Shown: positions 1 through 7,876 of the stretch, piece by piece
How the letters are laid out: each line of letters begins with the position of its first letter
Numbering within the stretch: position 1 is the first letter of the stretch
NCBI GenBank assembly: GCA_029261575.1
Contig: JAJDBD010000082.1
Coordinates: 1 to 48,702 of the forward strand
DNA length: 48,702 nucleotides
From: Nitrospinaceae bacterium
GTDB lineage: Bacteria; Nitrospinota; Nitrospinia; Nitrospinales; JACRGP01
Reading direction: 5' to 3'
Notes under the pieces: model-generated
Told to the model about the DNA's origin: nothing
The model's input: the letters and a program-made list of their open reading frames with translations, nothing else
Databases searched by the model: none
Made by a program: the position numbers and the translations under genes

Positions 1-238
1 GATATCTTTGCGTTAGTAAATTATGAAAAGAGGAAGGGTTATTATTCACCCTCACCCAGCCCTCTCCCGTCGAGGGAGAGGAATTATTTAAGGTTTTGTG
101 TTTGGCGCCGTGCCTCAAACCCGCGCCAAACCTGGAGCAAATCCTCCCTTCTCCCCTGGCGGGAGAAGGCGAGGATGAGGGGGGTTGATAAGGCCGGAGA
201 CCTTCAAATTTTTTTAATGAGGATTATGCAAAGCTCTT
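1..238 (-). mobile_element. MITE-like element, copy 1 (left end at window edge)
   Basis: This non-coding element is the reverse complement of the element at 36463-36726. The two share the same order of blocks: a pyrimidine-rich hairpin (CCTCTCCC...GGGAGAGG at about 62-81), a central stretch around 110-140, a second hairpin (CTTCTCCC...GGGAGAAG near 149-169) and a right end ATTATGCAAAGCTCTT at 223-238. The left end (ATCTTTGCGTTAGTA) mirrors the right end imperfectly, as terminal inverted repeats do. It contains no transposase, so it would need one in trans. The copy is more degraded at its ends than the one at 36463. The remaining bases up to the next gene at 339 show only that gene's ribosome binding site. 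Confidence 0.7.
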
Positions 239-338
239 CCGTGAAAGGCGGGTGTGACTGCGGCGTTCCGGTAAGATTTCGCCGGTTGTTACCGCTTGCG
301 GCATGGGATATTATGTGGCATTCAAATAGGAGGTTGCC

Positions 339-734
339 TTGAATGTAAAGTTTGTTTTATTTGTTTTGGCGGGGGTTCTTTTGGAAATATTGTCCCTGCG
401 CTTTCTGAACGCAAAGATCGGCGGATTGAATTCTCTTTCGTTCATCATGTTTACGTTTCTCACCGGAATTTTTGTGGTGCGCAGTTGGGGGGAAGAACAT
501 CTGACGTCCCTGCAAGCCAGGCTCAAGAACCGGGAAATGCCTTCCGACGAAAATCTCGATGGAGGATTGATGAACCTCGCCGGCGTCGCTTTTATCACCC
601 CCGGTTTGTTCACGGATTTATTAGGGTTCCTGATCGTGATTCCCGCCTCGCGAAGCTTGTTTAAAGACCGGGCCGTCCAGATGTTTAAAAGAAAAATTAC
701 GGTTGGGGAAAACTGGTTTTTCTTTAAGGACTGA
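339..734 (+). CDS. fxsA: FxsA family membrane protein
   Basis: A 131-residue protein of the FxsA family, small inner-membrane proteins named for suppressing phage F exclusion in E. coli; their normal role is unclear. The N-terminus is hydrophobic (residues 3-20), a second hydrophobic stretch covers about 32-46, and a third lies at about 80-103 with the family-typical LITPGLFTD-like block (here FITPGLFTDLLGF). The C-terminal tail is basic. The start is TTG at 339, preceded by a perfect AGGAGG at 328-333 with five bases between; the ATG at 343 is in another frame. Length fits the family (about 130-160). The methyltransferase at 762 follows after 27 bases, so the two may be co-transcribed. Confidence 0.85.
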   Translation: MNVKFVLFVLAGVLLEILSLRFLNAKIGGLNSLSFIMFTFLTGIFVVRSWGEEHLTSLQARLKNREMPSDENLDGGLMNLAGVAFITPGLFTDLLGFLIVIPASRSLFKDRAVQMFKRKITVGENWFFFKD

Positions 735-761
735 ATAACGAGTTCCCGACTGGAACGAACC

Positions 762-1475
762 ATGTTTTTTTCCGCCCCGCCGCGAAATTTCCGCTCCGAA
801 TTGTTGGACGAGGATCAAGCCTCGTACGAGGAAGTGCGGGACAGCTTGTCCGACGTGCGCCGGGTGAACCAGTATCTAAGCGGCTACCGCGTTCTCCTCA
901 AACATGTTGAACCCTTCCTGCGCGCGCATTCCGAAGATCGTCCCTTCACCATCCTGGACCTGGCAACCGGTTCCGCCGACCAGCCCGCCGCCGTGGCGGG
1001 GCTGGCAAGAAAATTAAACATTCCGGTAAAGATCGCCGCCATCGACCTCAACATGAAGATGTTGCGTTTCGCCGAGGAAGAACGCGCGCGGTTCCCGGAA
1101 ATATCTCTGGTTCAATGCGATATTCACCGGTTGCCGTATCGGGAAAACAGTTTCGATCTGGCAGTCAATTCCCTTTCCCTGCACCATTTCACGCGCGAGG
1201 CGGCGGTGGAGATCATTCGCGCCGCTCGTCTTATTGGCCGCAGGGGGTTTGTGGTGAACGATCTGCATCGCAGTCGCGTGGCTCACGCGTCCATTTTTTT
1301 GCTGACGCGCCTGCTCACTAAAAATCGCCTGACGCGGTACGACGCCCCGGTATCCGTTATGAACGCGTTCACTCCCTCCGAGATGGAGGCGATGGCGCGC
1401 GATGCGGGCGCGGAGCGGTTTCAAATTCATCGGCACTTTCCTTATCGGATCGCGCTGGTGGGGGAGAAAAAATGA
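762..1475 (+). CDS. Class I SAM-dependent methyltransferase
   Basis: A 237-residue Rossmann-fold methyltransferase (Methyltransf_11/25 type). Motif I is LDLATGSADQP near residue 65, followed by the acidic residue of motif II (AAIDLNMKML) and a motif IV region DLAVNSLSLHHF. The C-terminal part VVNDLHRS is typical of a subgroup found beside geranylgeranyl-reductase-like flavoproteins and often type III polyketide synthases, where the substrate is thought to be a quinone- or alkylresorcinol-like lipid. Here the flavoprotein follows with an ATGA overlap (start 1472, stop 1473-1475), so the pair is translationally coupled, but no polyketide synthase is seen. The exact substrate cannot be read from sequence. 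Confidence 0.85.
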   Translation: MFFSAPPRNFRSELLDEDQASYEEVRDSLSDVRRVNQYLSGYRVLLKHVEPFLRAHSEDRPFTILDLATGSADQPAAVAGLARKLNIPVKIAAIDLNMKMLRFAEEERARFPEISLVQCDIHRLPYRENSFDLAVNSLSLHHFTREAAVEIIRAARLIGRRGFVVNDLHRSRVAHASIFLLTRLLTKNRLTRYDAPVSVMNAFTPSEMEAMARDAGAERFQIHRHFPYRIALVGEKK

Positions 1476-2776
1476 GCGCGGCGCTTTACGACGCCATCAT
1501 AATTGGGGCCGGACCCGCCGGGGCGTCCGCGGCGTTGTTTCTCCACCGCCGGGGCTTGAACGTGGCGCTTCTGGACCAGGCCAAATTTCCTCGCGATAAA
1601 GTTTGCGGTGAGTTCATCAGCCCCGCCGCCGACGCAATCCTTGAAGACCTGGGCGTGTTGGCCGATCTCGAAAAATTAAATCCCACGCGCCTGAAAGGCG
1701 TCGCCGTTTCCGCCTACGAAAAAAATCAAATTTTTATCGATTACCCCGACCACCCGCAAACCGGCTCGGTCATGACCAGCCTGTCGATCCCGCGTGTGGC
1801 GCTGGACAATTTGTTGGCCGAAAAAGTTCGCGCCTCGGGGATCAAATTTTTAGAAAATCATCGGGTGCAAAAATTTTTATTCGACGGCGACCGAATCGTT
1901 GGAGTGAAAGGGCTGGGTGGAAAAAAATCCCCGTTTGAAAATTTTGAATATAAGGCGCGCGCGGTAATAGATGCGGGGGGGAGGAACGGGATTTCCCTGC
2001 GCCAACTGAATTTAAAAATTCAGAACGGGCGCGGAAAAAAAATCGCCCTCGCCGCGCATTGGGAGGGAATTAGGCGCCCGATGGATTATTGCCACATGCA
2101 TATCAGCCGACCGGGTTACACGGGCATGTCTAGGGTCGACGGCAATCGGGCGAACGTGGTATTAGTGGTGGACGGCGATCTGGTAAAGGGCCGGAACACG
2201 CGCGAATTTTATTTGGACGCCGTTTTGAAAAACTCCCTTCGCCGGGAAGCGCTCGACGGCGCGACGTTGGCCGAAGACCCGCGCGCTATTGAGTCGCTGG
2301 CGTTTGCGGCAAAGCCCGTTCCCTGCGACGGACTGGTCATGGTCGGGGACGTGATGGGGTTTCTCGATCCGTTCACCGGCGAGGGAATCTATCTGGCCTT
2401 GCGAAGCGCGCAACTTGCTTCGGGCGTCATAGCCGAAGCGTTGCAAGGGGAGGGCGCATTTAACCTGGTTCACAACCGGGAATACGAACGGCAAAGAGAG
2501 AATGAGTTCCGCGACAAGTTTGCGCTCAGTAAAGCCCTGCAATTTCTAATTTACAAACCAGCGCTGTGCAATTGGGTGGTGGGGGTTCTGGCGAAAAATC
2601 CGGACATGGCCCAGCGGCTGGTCGGCGTCATTGGCGATTACGTTCCCGCCAGGGACGTGACCAGCGCGAATTTTCTTTTGGAATTTTTATGGAAAGCGAT
2701 ATTTCCGCGAACGCGCGCGCCCTTGGCCGAAGGAATGAATCAAGCTAAAATGGAAAACAAAAAGCCTGTGGGTTAA
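1472..2776 (+). CDS. Geranylgeranyl reductase family FAD-dependent oxidoreductase
   Basis: A 434-residue flavoprotein of the geranylgeranyl reductase/PHBH-like superfamily. The N-terminal dinucleotide-binding motif is IIIGAGPAGASAA (about residues 9-21), and the family motif PRDKVCGEFISP follows at about 43-54. The second FAD motif GLVMVGDVMGFLDPFTGEGI sits around residues 288-307. Such enzymes reduce isoprenoid double bonds or hydroxylate/reduce lipid-like substrates. The coupling to the methyltransferase at 762-1475 suggests both modify the same lipid or quinone-like compound. Calling it a true geranylgeranyl-diphosphate reductase would be over-reading. The C-terminus is slightly basic and not membrane-spanning. 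Confidence 0.85.
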   Translation: MSAALYDAIIIGAGPAGASAALFLHRRGLNVALLDQAKFPRDKVCGEFISPAADAILEDLGVLADLEKLNPTRLKGVAVSAYEKNQIFIDYPDHPQTGSVMTSLSIPRVALDNLLAEKVRASGIKFLENHRVQKFLFDGDRIVGVKGLGGKKSPFENFEYKARAVIDAGGRNGISLRQLNLKIQNGRGKKIALAAHWEGIRRPMDYCHMHISRPGYTGMSRVDGNRANVVLVVDGDLVKGRNTREFYLDAVLKNSLRREALDGATLAEDPRAIESLAFAAKPVPCDGLVMVGDVMGFLDPFTGEGIYLALRSAQLASGVIAEALQGEGAFNLVHNREYERQRENEFRDKFALSKALQFLIYKPALCNWVVGVLAKNPDMAQRLVGVIGDYVPARDVTSANFLLEFLWKAIFPRTRAPLAEGMNQAKMENKKPVG

Positions 2777-2853
2777 AATGGAGTCTACATCAAATTAAAT
2801 CGCCAGTAGGACGGGTTCTAAAAAAAAGTCTAGCCTTAAGAGGAACCAAAGAA

Positions 2854-3498
2854 ATGGAAAAAATATATTTAATGGAACCCAGTGAAGAAAAGGTGATCTG
2901 GGTTACTATGGAAATTTTTGTGGGTATGATTTCAGAGGATACGTTAAAAGAAGATGTTTTGATTTCCCATGATAATAAAAACTGGGTGGAATTTATTACT
3001 TTTTTGGACCTAAGGAATATTTTATTAGAGCAAAATATTATAGATTCAAATTATTCACCTGAAAACATAAATTGCATTTTTAAAACGTTAGACGATAACC
3101 GGGAAAAAATACAAGATGAGGCGCCGAGAGGGATGTTGTTTAATCGGTTTAATAGATTAGTATTAATCTTTTTGCTGATCCTTATTATTGGCCCCATTAT
3201 TTTTATTATTGAATTTCCTAACGATGGGTATTTCATGATGGGGAAGATAGTTGGGGGTCTAATTTCTTTTATTTTTTGGATAGGTTCTTTTAAGTTGGTA
3301 ATGCCAAACCAAAGTTTAGTTGAAATTGAATCCCAAGGTGGCGTTCAATCAGCAGGGCCTGGCGTAACCTTAATCGCTACGTGTTTCACGGTTGCATGGT
3401 TGATTGAGGATCATTGGAGTTTTTGGATATTTATTTTTGCATCGACTATATTCTTTTTTGTTTTGTGGGATAAGGCGGGAACTAAAGTGGATTCATGA
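2854..3498 (+). CDS. Hypothetical membrane protein, AT-rich insert
   Basis: A 214-residue protein I do not recognise. A soluble N-terminal part (1-100) is followed by about four hydrophobic segments: near 107-124 (LVLIFLLILIIGPIIFII), 130-148, 168-182 and 190-208. A purine-rich AGAGGAACC lies about 8-15 bases upstream of the ATG. Base composition is clearly more AT-rich than in the flanking genes at 762-2776 and 3928-5862, and codons end in A/T, suggesting acquisition. The N-terminus has a vague resemblance to GYF_2-like domains that precede membrane segments, but the key residues are not convincing. No function is assigned. Confidence 0.65.
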   Translation: MEKIYLMEPSEEKVIWVTMEIFVGMISEDTLKEDVLISHDNKNWVEFITFLDLRNILLEQNIIDSNYSPENINCIFKTLDDNREKIQDEAPRGMLFNRFNRLVLIFLLILIIGPIIFIIEFPNDGYFMMGKIVGGLISFIFWIGSFKLVMPNQSLVEIESQGGVQSAGPGVTLIATCFTVAWLIEDHWSFWIFIFASTIFFFVLWDKAGTKVDS

Positions 3499-3532
3499 TT
3501 ATATAAGATAAGTGAATTATGGCCTTATTGTA

Positions 3533-3597
3533 CAGTGGTGGTATTTGCCTGACAGCGGCCCCGGTTGGGCGTGGGATTTATGCGGTTTTTTAGGAGC
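3533..3597 (+). repeat. Direct repeat, left copy, flanking the small Cys-rich gene
   Basis: About 65 bases here match 3851-3916 at roughly 80% with one small indel; shared blocks are TGGTATTTGCC, GACAG and GGGATTT. The left copy ends in the AGGAG that serves as ribosome binding site of the gene at 3604. The two copies bracket that gene exactly. Confidence 0.65.
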
Positions 3598-3603
3598 CAA
3601 AGA

Positions 3604-3849
3604 ATGCCTGAAAAATTACCTCGACCAATAGCAGTTTGTACAAAATGTAAGAACTTTAGTTGGCCGTCCGCAATGGATCAGCGGTGCAACCAACAGTTCC
3701 AAGGGAAAAGATGTAGTGGGGTGCAAAGGAGTGCCATACGCCCCAATGATTGGGAGGAATGTCCTGATTGTAAAGCATCCGGACGGAATGATGAGGTTTC
3801 ATGTAGTCAATGCTCTGGAGTAGGTTGGGAATATGTTCGCCCAATGTGA
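3604..3849 (+). CDS. Small Cys-rich putative zinc-binding protein
   Basis: An 81-residue protein with eight cysteines in pairs: C12/C15, C28 and C37, then C53/C56 and C67/C70. The second half (CPDCKASG...CSQCSGVG) resembles one half of a DnaJ-type CxxCxGxG zinc finger, and the first half looks like a separate Cys cluster. The ATG at 3604 is chosen because AGGAG (3592-3596) lies seven bases upstream; an in-frame ATG at 3565 has no such site. It is flanked by direct repeats (3533-3597, 3851-3916) and sits next to the AT-rich hypothetical gene, so it is probably part of an acquired segment. No specific function is assigned. Confidence 0.6.
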   Translation: MPEKLPRPIAVCTKCKNFSWPSAMDQRCNQQFQGKRCSGVQRSAIRPNDWEECPDCKASGRNDEVSCSQCSGVGWEYVRPM

Positions 3850-3850
3850 C

Positions 3851-3916
3851 CAGTGATGGTATTTGCCAGACAGTGGTCTCGATTGTGCGGGGATTTTAAA
3901 CGGTTTCTTTTAGAGG
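3851..3916 (+). repeat. Direct repeat, right copy
   Basis: This is the second copy of the ~65 bp repeat at 3533-3597, beginning CAGTGATGGTATTTGCC. It has lost the initiation codon context and ends just before the stop codon of the cyclase gene on the other strand. Confidence 0.6.
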
Positions 3917-3927
3917 TTCTTTAAAAA

Positions 3928-5862
3928 TCATTTATCCTTCATCTCGTGGATGCCGGTCCAGTGGGCGGGGGGATTTTCGATGTATTCCAAACAGCGTTGG
4001 CGCATGACTTCGCTGGGTGGGTCGTTAGGATGATCGTTTAAAATCCCGGTGAATTTGCGGCGGGCTTCTTCAAAGTCTCCTTCCCTATATTTTGACAAGG
4101 CTAAGGAATATTTTTTAATCAACGTTTCCTGGTCTTCCGCCTTTTTCGTTTCTTCCGTTAAGTCGTCTTTCAATCCCATCAGTTCGTAAATAGGGGAGCC
4201 TTCTTTCCTGCCTTTCACCTGGACCCAGTCCAGTTCCCGCGCGACGATTTGATCCTTTGCCAGGGATAAGGTGTTTTCGTCGATCAGAATTTTGGTGCCG
4301 TAAAATTTATTGAGACCTTCGAGACGCGAGCCGTAATTCACCCGGTCGCCCAGGCAGGTGTAGTCGCGCGCAGTTTCAGAGCCTATGTTTCCCACGATCA
4401 TTTCCCCCGTCGCCAGGCCAATGCGAGCGTGGACTTCGGGCAAGCCTTCCTCGACCCATTGGGCTCGCAAAAGCTCCAGCCGCTTTTGCATTTGCAGGGC
4501 CGTCTGGCAGGCCAGGATAGCGTGGTTTCCCTTGGTGAATGGCGGTCCCCAGAACGCCATGACGGCGTCGCCGATATACTTGTCCAGAATTCCCTCCCGG
4601 CTGGTCAGCTCTTCCGTCATCGCGCCCAGGTATTTGTTGAGCAGTTGAACCAACTCGTCCGGACTCATGGTTTCGCTGAAGCTCGTGAAGTTTGCTATGT
4701 CGGAGAACAGGACGGTTTGAACCTGCCGTGTTCCGCCGAGTTTCAATTTGTCGGGATTTTCGATGATTTCGGAAACGATTTTTGGGTTCAGGTACTTTCC
4801 GAATGATTCCCGGATATGTTCTTTTTCGCGCAGGCCCTCCATCATCTGATTGAAAGCGTTGGAGAGCTTCCCCACCTCGTCCCTGGATTTGCAAGCGATA
4901 CGAAAATCGTAATTTCCCAGCAGAACCTCGCGCGTTCCGGCGACCAGGTCGCGAAGCGGACGGACAATGCGATTGGCAAAGATCACGGCAAAGACCAGGC
5001 CGATGGCGAGAACGAGAAGTCCCATGGCGAGGATTTTCTTTTGCAAGGCCATGAAAGGCTCGAGCGCCGCGTCCAGATTGGAAGTCAAAAGATAACGCGC
5101 GCTTAAATTTCCTTCTTCAAACATCCCCTGGCGCGCCAGATGACGCTCTTCGGAAAAAAGAAAGACCCGGGTCTCTCCCTGGGTCGTGCCCATGTTCTCC
5201 AGCGCAATTTTTGATAGTCCTTCCGGCACGTTTCCCGCCACCTGATTATTTCCGCTGAACAAGGCGGCGTGGATCCTCGTGGTTTTCATCATAAGACCGA
5301 TGGTTGCGTTCAGCCAATTGTCGTCGATTCGCGTCAACACCCCCAAAACGCCGACGCCGTAATCGTCGGACAGGGATTCCTTGAGCGGGATGTAAACTAT
5401 GCTGAACAGTTCGTCTTGCAGGGGAAGGATGTGGGAGTATTCGACTCCTTGGTCGAGCGCGCGGGTCAGCGAGAAGGAGTTTTTATTTTTCTCAAACCAT
5501 TGGTGGGTTTTCTCGTCAGACGGATAAACGCCTCTTAGTTTGGAGGTTTCATCCACCATGAAAACGATTTCCCCTCCGGAATCCTGGGCGAGTTCCTCGG
5601 AGAAGGAATAAAAGTTGTCTTTAATTTGCTGGAGGAAGGAGCGAAATTTTTGGTCCAGGGAGATGGCGTGGACGAGATGCATGACCCTCTTTTGCTGGCT
5701 TTCCAGCGTGGCCTGAAATCGAATTTGGGCGACGCCCAGGTCTTTTGTGATGCGCTGGATTTCGTGGGATTCGGATTGCTGGTTGGTGAAATAGAGGGCG
5801 GAACCCAGCAGACCGGCGGTGAAGATAAAAAAGGCGAGGAATATTTTTGCGCCCAGGTTCAT
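3928..5862 (-). CDS. Membrane-bound class III adenylate cyclase with HAMP domain
   Basis: A 644-residue receptor-type cyclase that would convert ATP to cAMP at the inner membrane. In order it has a TM segment (about 6-26), a periplasmic sensor region (27-275, no recognised family by eye), a second TM (about 277-298), HAMP (about 299-352), a class III catalytic domain (about 380-560) and a short TPR-like tail (585-615). Both metal-binding aspartates are present (D388 in FSDIANF, D432 in YIGDAVMAFWG), as are K428 and T502/D506 in adenine-recognition positions and the transition-state pair N509/R513 (DRVNYGSR). It is therefore predicted active. It lies 100 bases downstream of the lipoprotein and cupredoxin genes on the same strand, suggesting that it reads a periplasmic signal related to them. 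Confidence 0.92.
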   Translation of the reverse strand: MNLGAKIFLAFFIFTAGLLGSALYFTNQQSESHEIQRITKDLGVAQIRFQATLESQQKRVMHLVHAISLDQKFRSFLQQIKDNFYSFSEELAQDSGGEIVFMVDETSKLRGVYPSDEKTHQWFEKNKNSFSLTRALDQGVEYSHILPLQDELFSIVYIPLKESLSDDYGVGVLGVLTRIDDNWLNATIGLMMKTTRIHAALFSGNNQVAGNVPEGLSKIALENMGTTQGETRVFLFSEERHLARQGMFEEGNLSARYLLTSNLDAALEPFMALQKKILAMGLLVLAIGLVFAVIFANRIVRPLRDLVAGTREVLLGNYDFRIACKSRDEVGKLSNAFNQMMEGLREKEHIRESFGKYLNPKIVSEIIENPDKLKLGGTRQVQTVLFSDIANFTSFSETMSPDELVQLLNKYLGAMTEELTSREGILDKYIGDAVMAFWGPPFTKGNHAILACQTALQMQKRLELLRAQWVEEGLPEVHARIGLATGEMIVGNIGSETARDYTCLGDRVNYGSRLEGLNKFYGTKILIDENTLSLAKDQIVARELDWVQVKGRKEGSPIYELMGLKDDLTEETKKAEDQETLIKKYSLALSKYREGDFEEARRKFTGILNDHPNDPPSEVMRQRCLEYIENPPAHWTGIHEMKDK

Positions 5863-5889
5863 GTTTTCAAGGGGATTTCAGATTATTGA

Positions 5890-5962
5890 ATGTTTTCGCT
5901 TTGGCAACTCGCGGCCTCTTATTTAAAGGGCCGCTCACAGCCGTGAAATTTTAGGGGCGCCT
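5890..5962 (+). repeat. Hairpin repeat shared with the 5S-23S rRNA spacer, copy 1
   Basis: The block TTGGCAACTCGCGG, then a palindromic GCGGCC...GGCCGC core and GCTCAC(A/G)GCC, recurs at 48169-48250 in the same orientation. It fills the 100-base gap between the lipoprotein stop and the cyclase start, so it lies in the cyclase 5' leader. Confidence 0.7.
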
Positions 5963-6682
5963 TTAATTATGGATGATGCGGTCGACGGAAAGCGTTTCAT
6001 CCAGCTTGACGCTTTCGCCCGGCGCCGCGGTCACTTCGTGGATGATCGATCCTAATCGCCAGTGCCAGAAAACGACTTGATAAGAGCCGGGATCGACGTT
6101 TTCAAAGGCGTAGGATTCTCCGCTGGAAAGACGCTTTCCGATGAGACCCTTTTTTGAAAACAGCGAGGCGGTCGGCGAATCGTCTTCGTCGGAGCCGAGT
6201 TCCAAAAGGCCTTCGAGCTTAACGGTCAACCGTCCTTCCTCGCCGGCGCCCATGGGGGGGAACGCCTGAAACCCTTCTCCCTCGTCGCTGATAAAAAAGT
6301 GACGCGTTTGAGAAGTGTTGTTGCGGATCAAAATAGAGTCGCCGGGCGCGAGGGCCAGGGAGCCGGGAGAGAAGCCTTCGGGTCCGACTTCCAGGATATG
6401 GAGGGTTTCCTCCTTATGTTCCGGGTCGATCAGGCAGGCGTACAATTCCGAAAGTTTATTGTAGTTGATCATGTTTTTCGTGTACTGAATGGCGCCGCTG
6501 AAAATGGAACCGCCGCCGTAACCTCCATTACCGTTGTCGTAGTTCTGGGATTTTTTAATGAAATCCTTATGGCTTTGCGCCTTGAGCGTTCCATAAATGG
6601 ACGCTTTCCCCGGCGCGGTTTCCGGAGCGGAGGCGCAGGCGGCGCTAACGATTAACAAGCCGATAATAATTAATTTTTTCAT
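5963..6682 (-). CDS. Putative lipoprotein, cupredoxin/carboxypeptidase-regulatory-like
   Basis: A 239-residue secreted protein. Residues 1-15 form a lipoprotein-type signal peptide ending SAAC, with C16 as the likely lipidated cysteine; the lipobox is not perfect. The middle contains PGDSILIRNNTSQTRHFFI, which resembles the blue-copper-like fold of the neighbour. The later part (YAFENVDPGSYQVVFWHWR) resembles an Ig-like regulatory strand block. A full set of copper ligands is not visible. It starts four bases after the stop of the cupredoxin gene (6687), so the two are one operon, followed by the cyclase. Likely periplasmic, membrane-anchored; function unknown. Confidence 0.7.
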   Translation of the reverse strand: MKKLIIIGLLIVSAACASAPETAPGKASIYGTLKAQSHKDFIKKSQNYDNGNGGYGGGSIFSGAIQYTKNMINYNKLSELYACLIDPEHKEETLHILEVGPEGFSPGSLALAPGDSILIRNNTSQTRHFFISDEGEGFQAFPPMGAGEEGRLTVKLEGLLELGSDEDDSPTASLFSKKGLIGKRLSSGESYAFENVDPGSYQVVFWHWRLGSIIHEVTAAPGESVKLDETLSVDRIIHN

Positions 6683-6686
6683 GGGA

Positions 6687-7301
6687 CTATTTCTTCACGA
6701 TTTCCAGGATGATTTCCCCGTTGTCCCCGTTTTTGATAATGACGGGACGGGGTTTGTAACGGCGATGGAACACCAGGGCGGTCAATTCCCATTCGCCTTT
6801 TGGAATGCCCTCGAGAGTAAACGCCCCCGGTTTTTCCAAAATAGCGAAGTAGGGAGAGGGAAGCACGACCAGTTTCCCTTCCATTCTTTTATGGACGGAG
6901 CAATAAAAATTTACCCGGCCTGGGCGCGTGAAACTTTTTTTTAAAACGGAGCCTTTCTCGCCCAAACCCAGATCAAAGGTGGAAGCTTTGCTCAGCGAGT
7001 ACACATTGTGATCTATTTCGCGGCTTTCATCGTTCAAAAACCGGACGTTGTCGCCCTGGTAGGCCACGATAAGATCGGGATTGAACTTTCGTCCCTTTTG
7101 ACTCACGTCGTGGGTTTTGTTGGAAGCCTTGATTTGACCGGGGCGTTTGGGGATTAAATATACGATCAGGTTTTTTAAAACCTTGCCCCCTTCCACCCGG
7201 ACGTTGCCGTTCAGGCTATGGGCTAAAGCGGGTGAGGCCTGGAGGATCCAAAAAGCCGAAAAAAAGAGAGCGGCCTTTGATTTTGCCGAGCGCGACGTCA
7301 T
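6687..7301 (-). CDS. Periplasmic cupredoxin (plastocyanin-like) protein
   Basis: A 204-residue exported protein. From the chosen ATG (7299-7301) a signal peptide covers residues 1-27 with an ASPALA|HS cleavage site. A frame extension to 7367 would put 22 polar residues before it, and neither start has a clear ribosome binding site. Type 1 copper ligands are visible: H98 (IDHNVYS), C134 and H137 (NFYCSVHKRM) and M140. The C-terminal third (about 150-200) is a second beta-rich block (FTLEGIPKGEWELTAL). The family is often annotated as methylamine-utilisation (MauL-like) protein, without proof of that role. It is the first gene of a lipoprotein-cyclase operon and may deliver or sense copper or electrons. 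Confidence 0.82.
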   Translation of the reverse strand: MTSRSAKSKAALFFSAFWILQASPALAHSLNGNVRVEGGKVLKNLIVYLIPKRPGQIKASNKTHDVSQKGRKFNPDLIVAYQGDNVRFLNDESREIDHNVYSLSKASTFDLGLGEKGSVLKKSFTRPGRVNFYCSVHKRMEGKLVVLPSPYFAILEKPGAFTLEGIPKGEWELTALVFHRRYKPRPVIIKNGDNGEIILEIVKK

Positions 7302-7455
7302 ACGAATCCAGTTGAATGGAAGAGTCCTGGGGATGAAAAAAGTTCGACCTGCATCCCAGCCACCCAATATACCGAAAATGCCTGGCGGGTTGAAGGTAAA
7401 TAAATCGCGGACTTGGAATGCCGGTTAAAACTTTTGAGGGACGTTGGTTTTCAAA

Positions 7456-7492
7456 CAAAAAAAGCGCCCAACTTTAAAGTTGAACGCTTTTT
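7456..7492 (-). terminator. Intrinsic terminator downstream of tsaB/ydcH-type genes
   Basis: The stem CAACTTTAAAGTTG is extended by GCG/CGC pairs and flanked by A-rich and T-rich arms. On the minus strand it reads hairpin then TTTTTTT, ending the transcript that comes from 8566-7637. It may also work in the other direction. Confidence 0.7.
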
Positions 7493-7493
7493 A

Positions 7494-7599
7494 CCAGCGT
7501 ACCGCTGGACCTAGTGGGCTTAGCTTATACGGTGAGCGCTACAAGCTACATTGGGTTTGCAAATCAATATTGCCCCGGCTCTGGCCACGCCGCCTCGCC
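7494..7599 (-). repeat. Dispersed ~110 bp repeat, copy A
   Basis: In reverse complement it contains GCAATATTGATTTGCAAA, then CACCGTATAAG, and ends in the palindrome CCAGCG..CGCTGG. The same order is found at 14734-14851 (same orientation) and at 9236-9480 (opposite orientation). It lies directly behind the terminator at 7456. Confidence 0.75.
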
Positions 7600-7636
7600 G
7601 AACAATATCTGAACCGGACAGGAGACCCGTTAGGTT

Positions 7637-7864
7637 TTAATGCAAGGTTTTTTCATGTTCGTTGATGATTTGAGCCATCCTGTCTTTTCCTTTTAGCTTT
7701 TGTTTCTGTATCTTTTTCTTTTCCAATTCCTGTTCTGGGCTTAAAAACGACATTTTGTTTAAATCCTCGACCCGCGATTTCAGGGAGAGGTGTTGGTTAT
7801 GCAATTCTTGAAACTCCGGGTTTTCGCTGTTTAGTTTTTGAAGAAGTTCCGGATCAATTTCCAT
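7637..7864 (-). CDS. YdcH/DUF465 family small coiled-coil protein
   Basis: A 75-residue, almost entirely helical, charged protein with the DUF465 pattern: an N-terminal NPEFQELHNQHLSLKSRVEDL block, a central L(S)PEQ(E)LEKKKIQKQKLKGKD and a short tail. Members are small cytosolic proteins of unknown function. The ribosome binding site AGGAGG (7873-7878) is placed eight bases before the ATG and overlaps the stop codon of tsaB (TAG, 7877-7879), so the two genes are transcribed together. The transcript ends at the hairpin at 7456-7492. Confidence 0.8.
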   Translation of the reverse strand: MEIDPELLQKLNSENPEFQELHNQHLSLKSRVEDLNKMSFLSPEQELEKKKIQKQKLKGKDRMAQIINEHEKTLH

Positions 7865-7876
7865 GTCTACTGCCTC

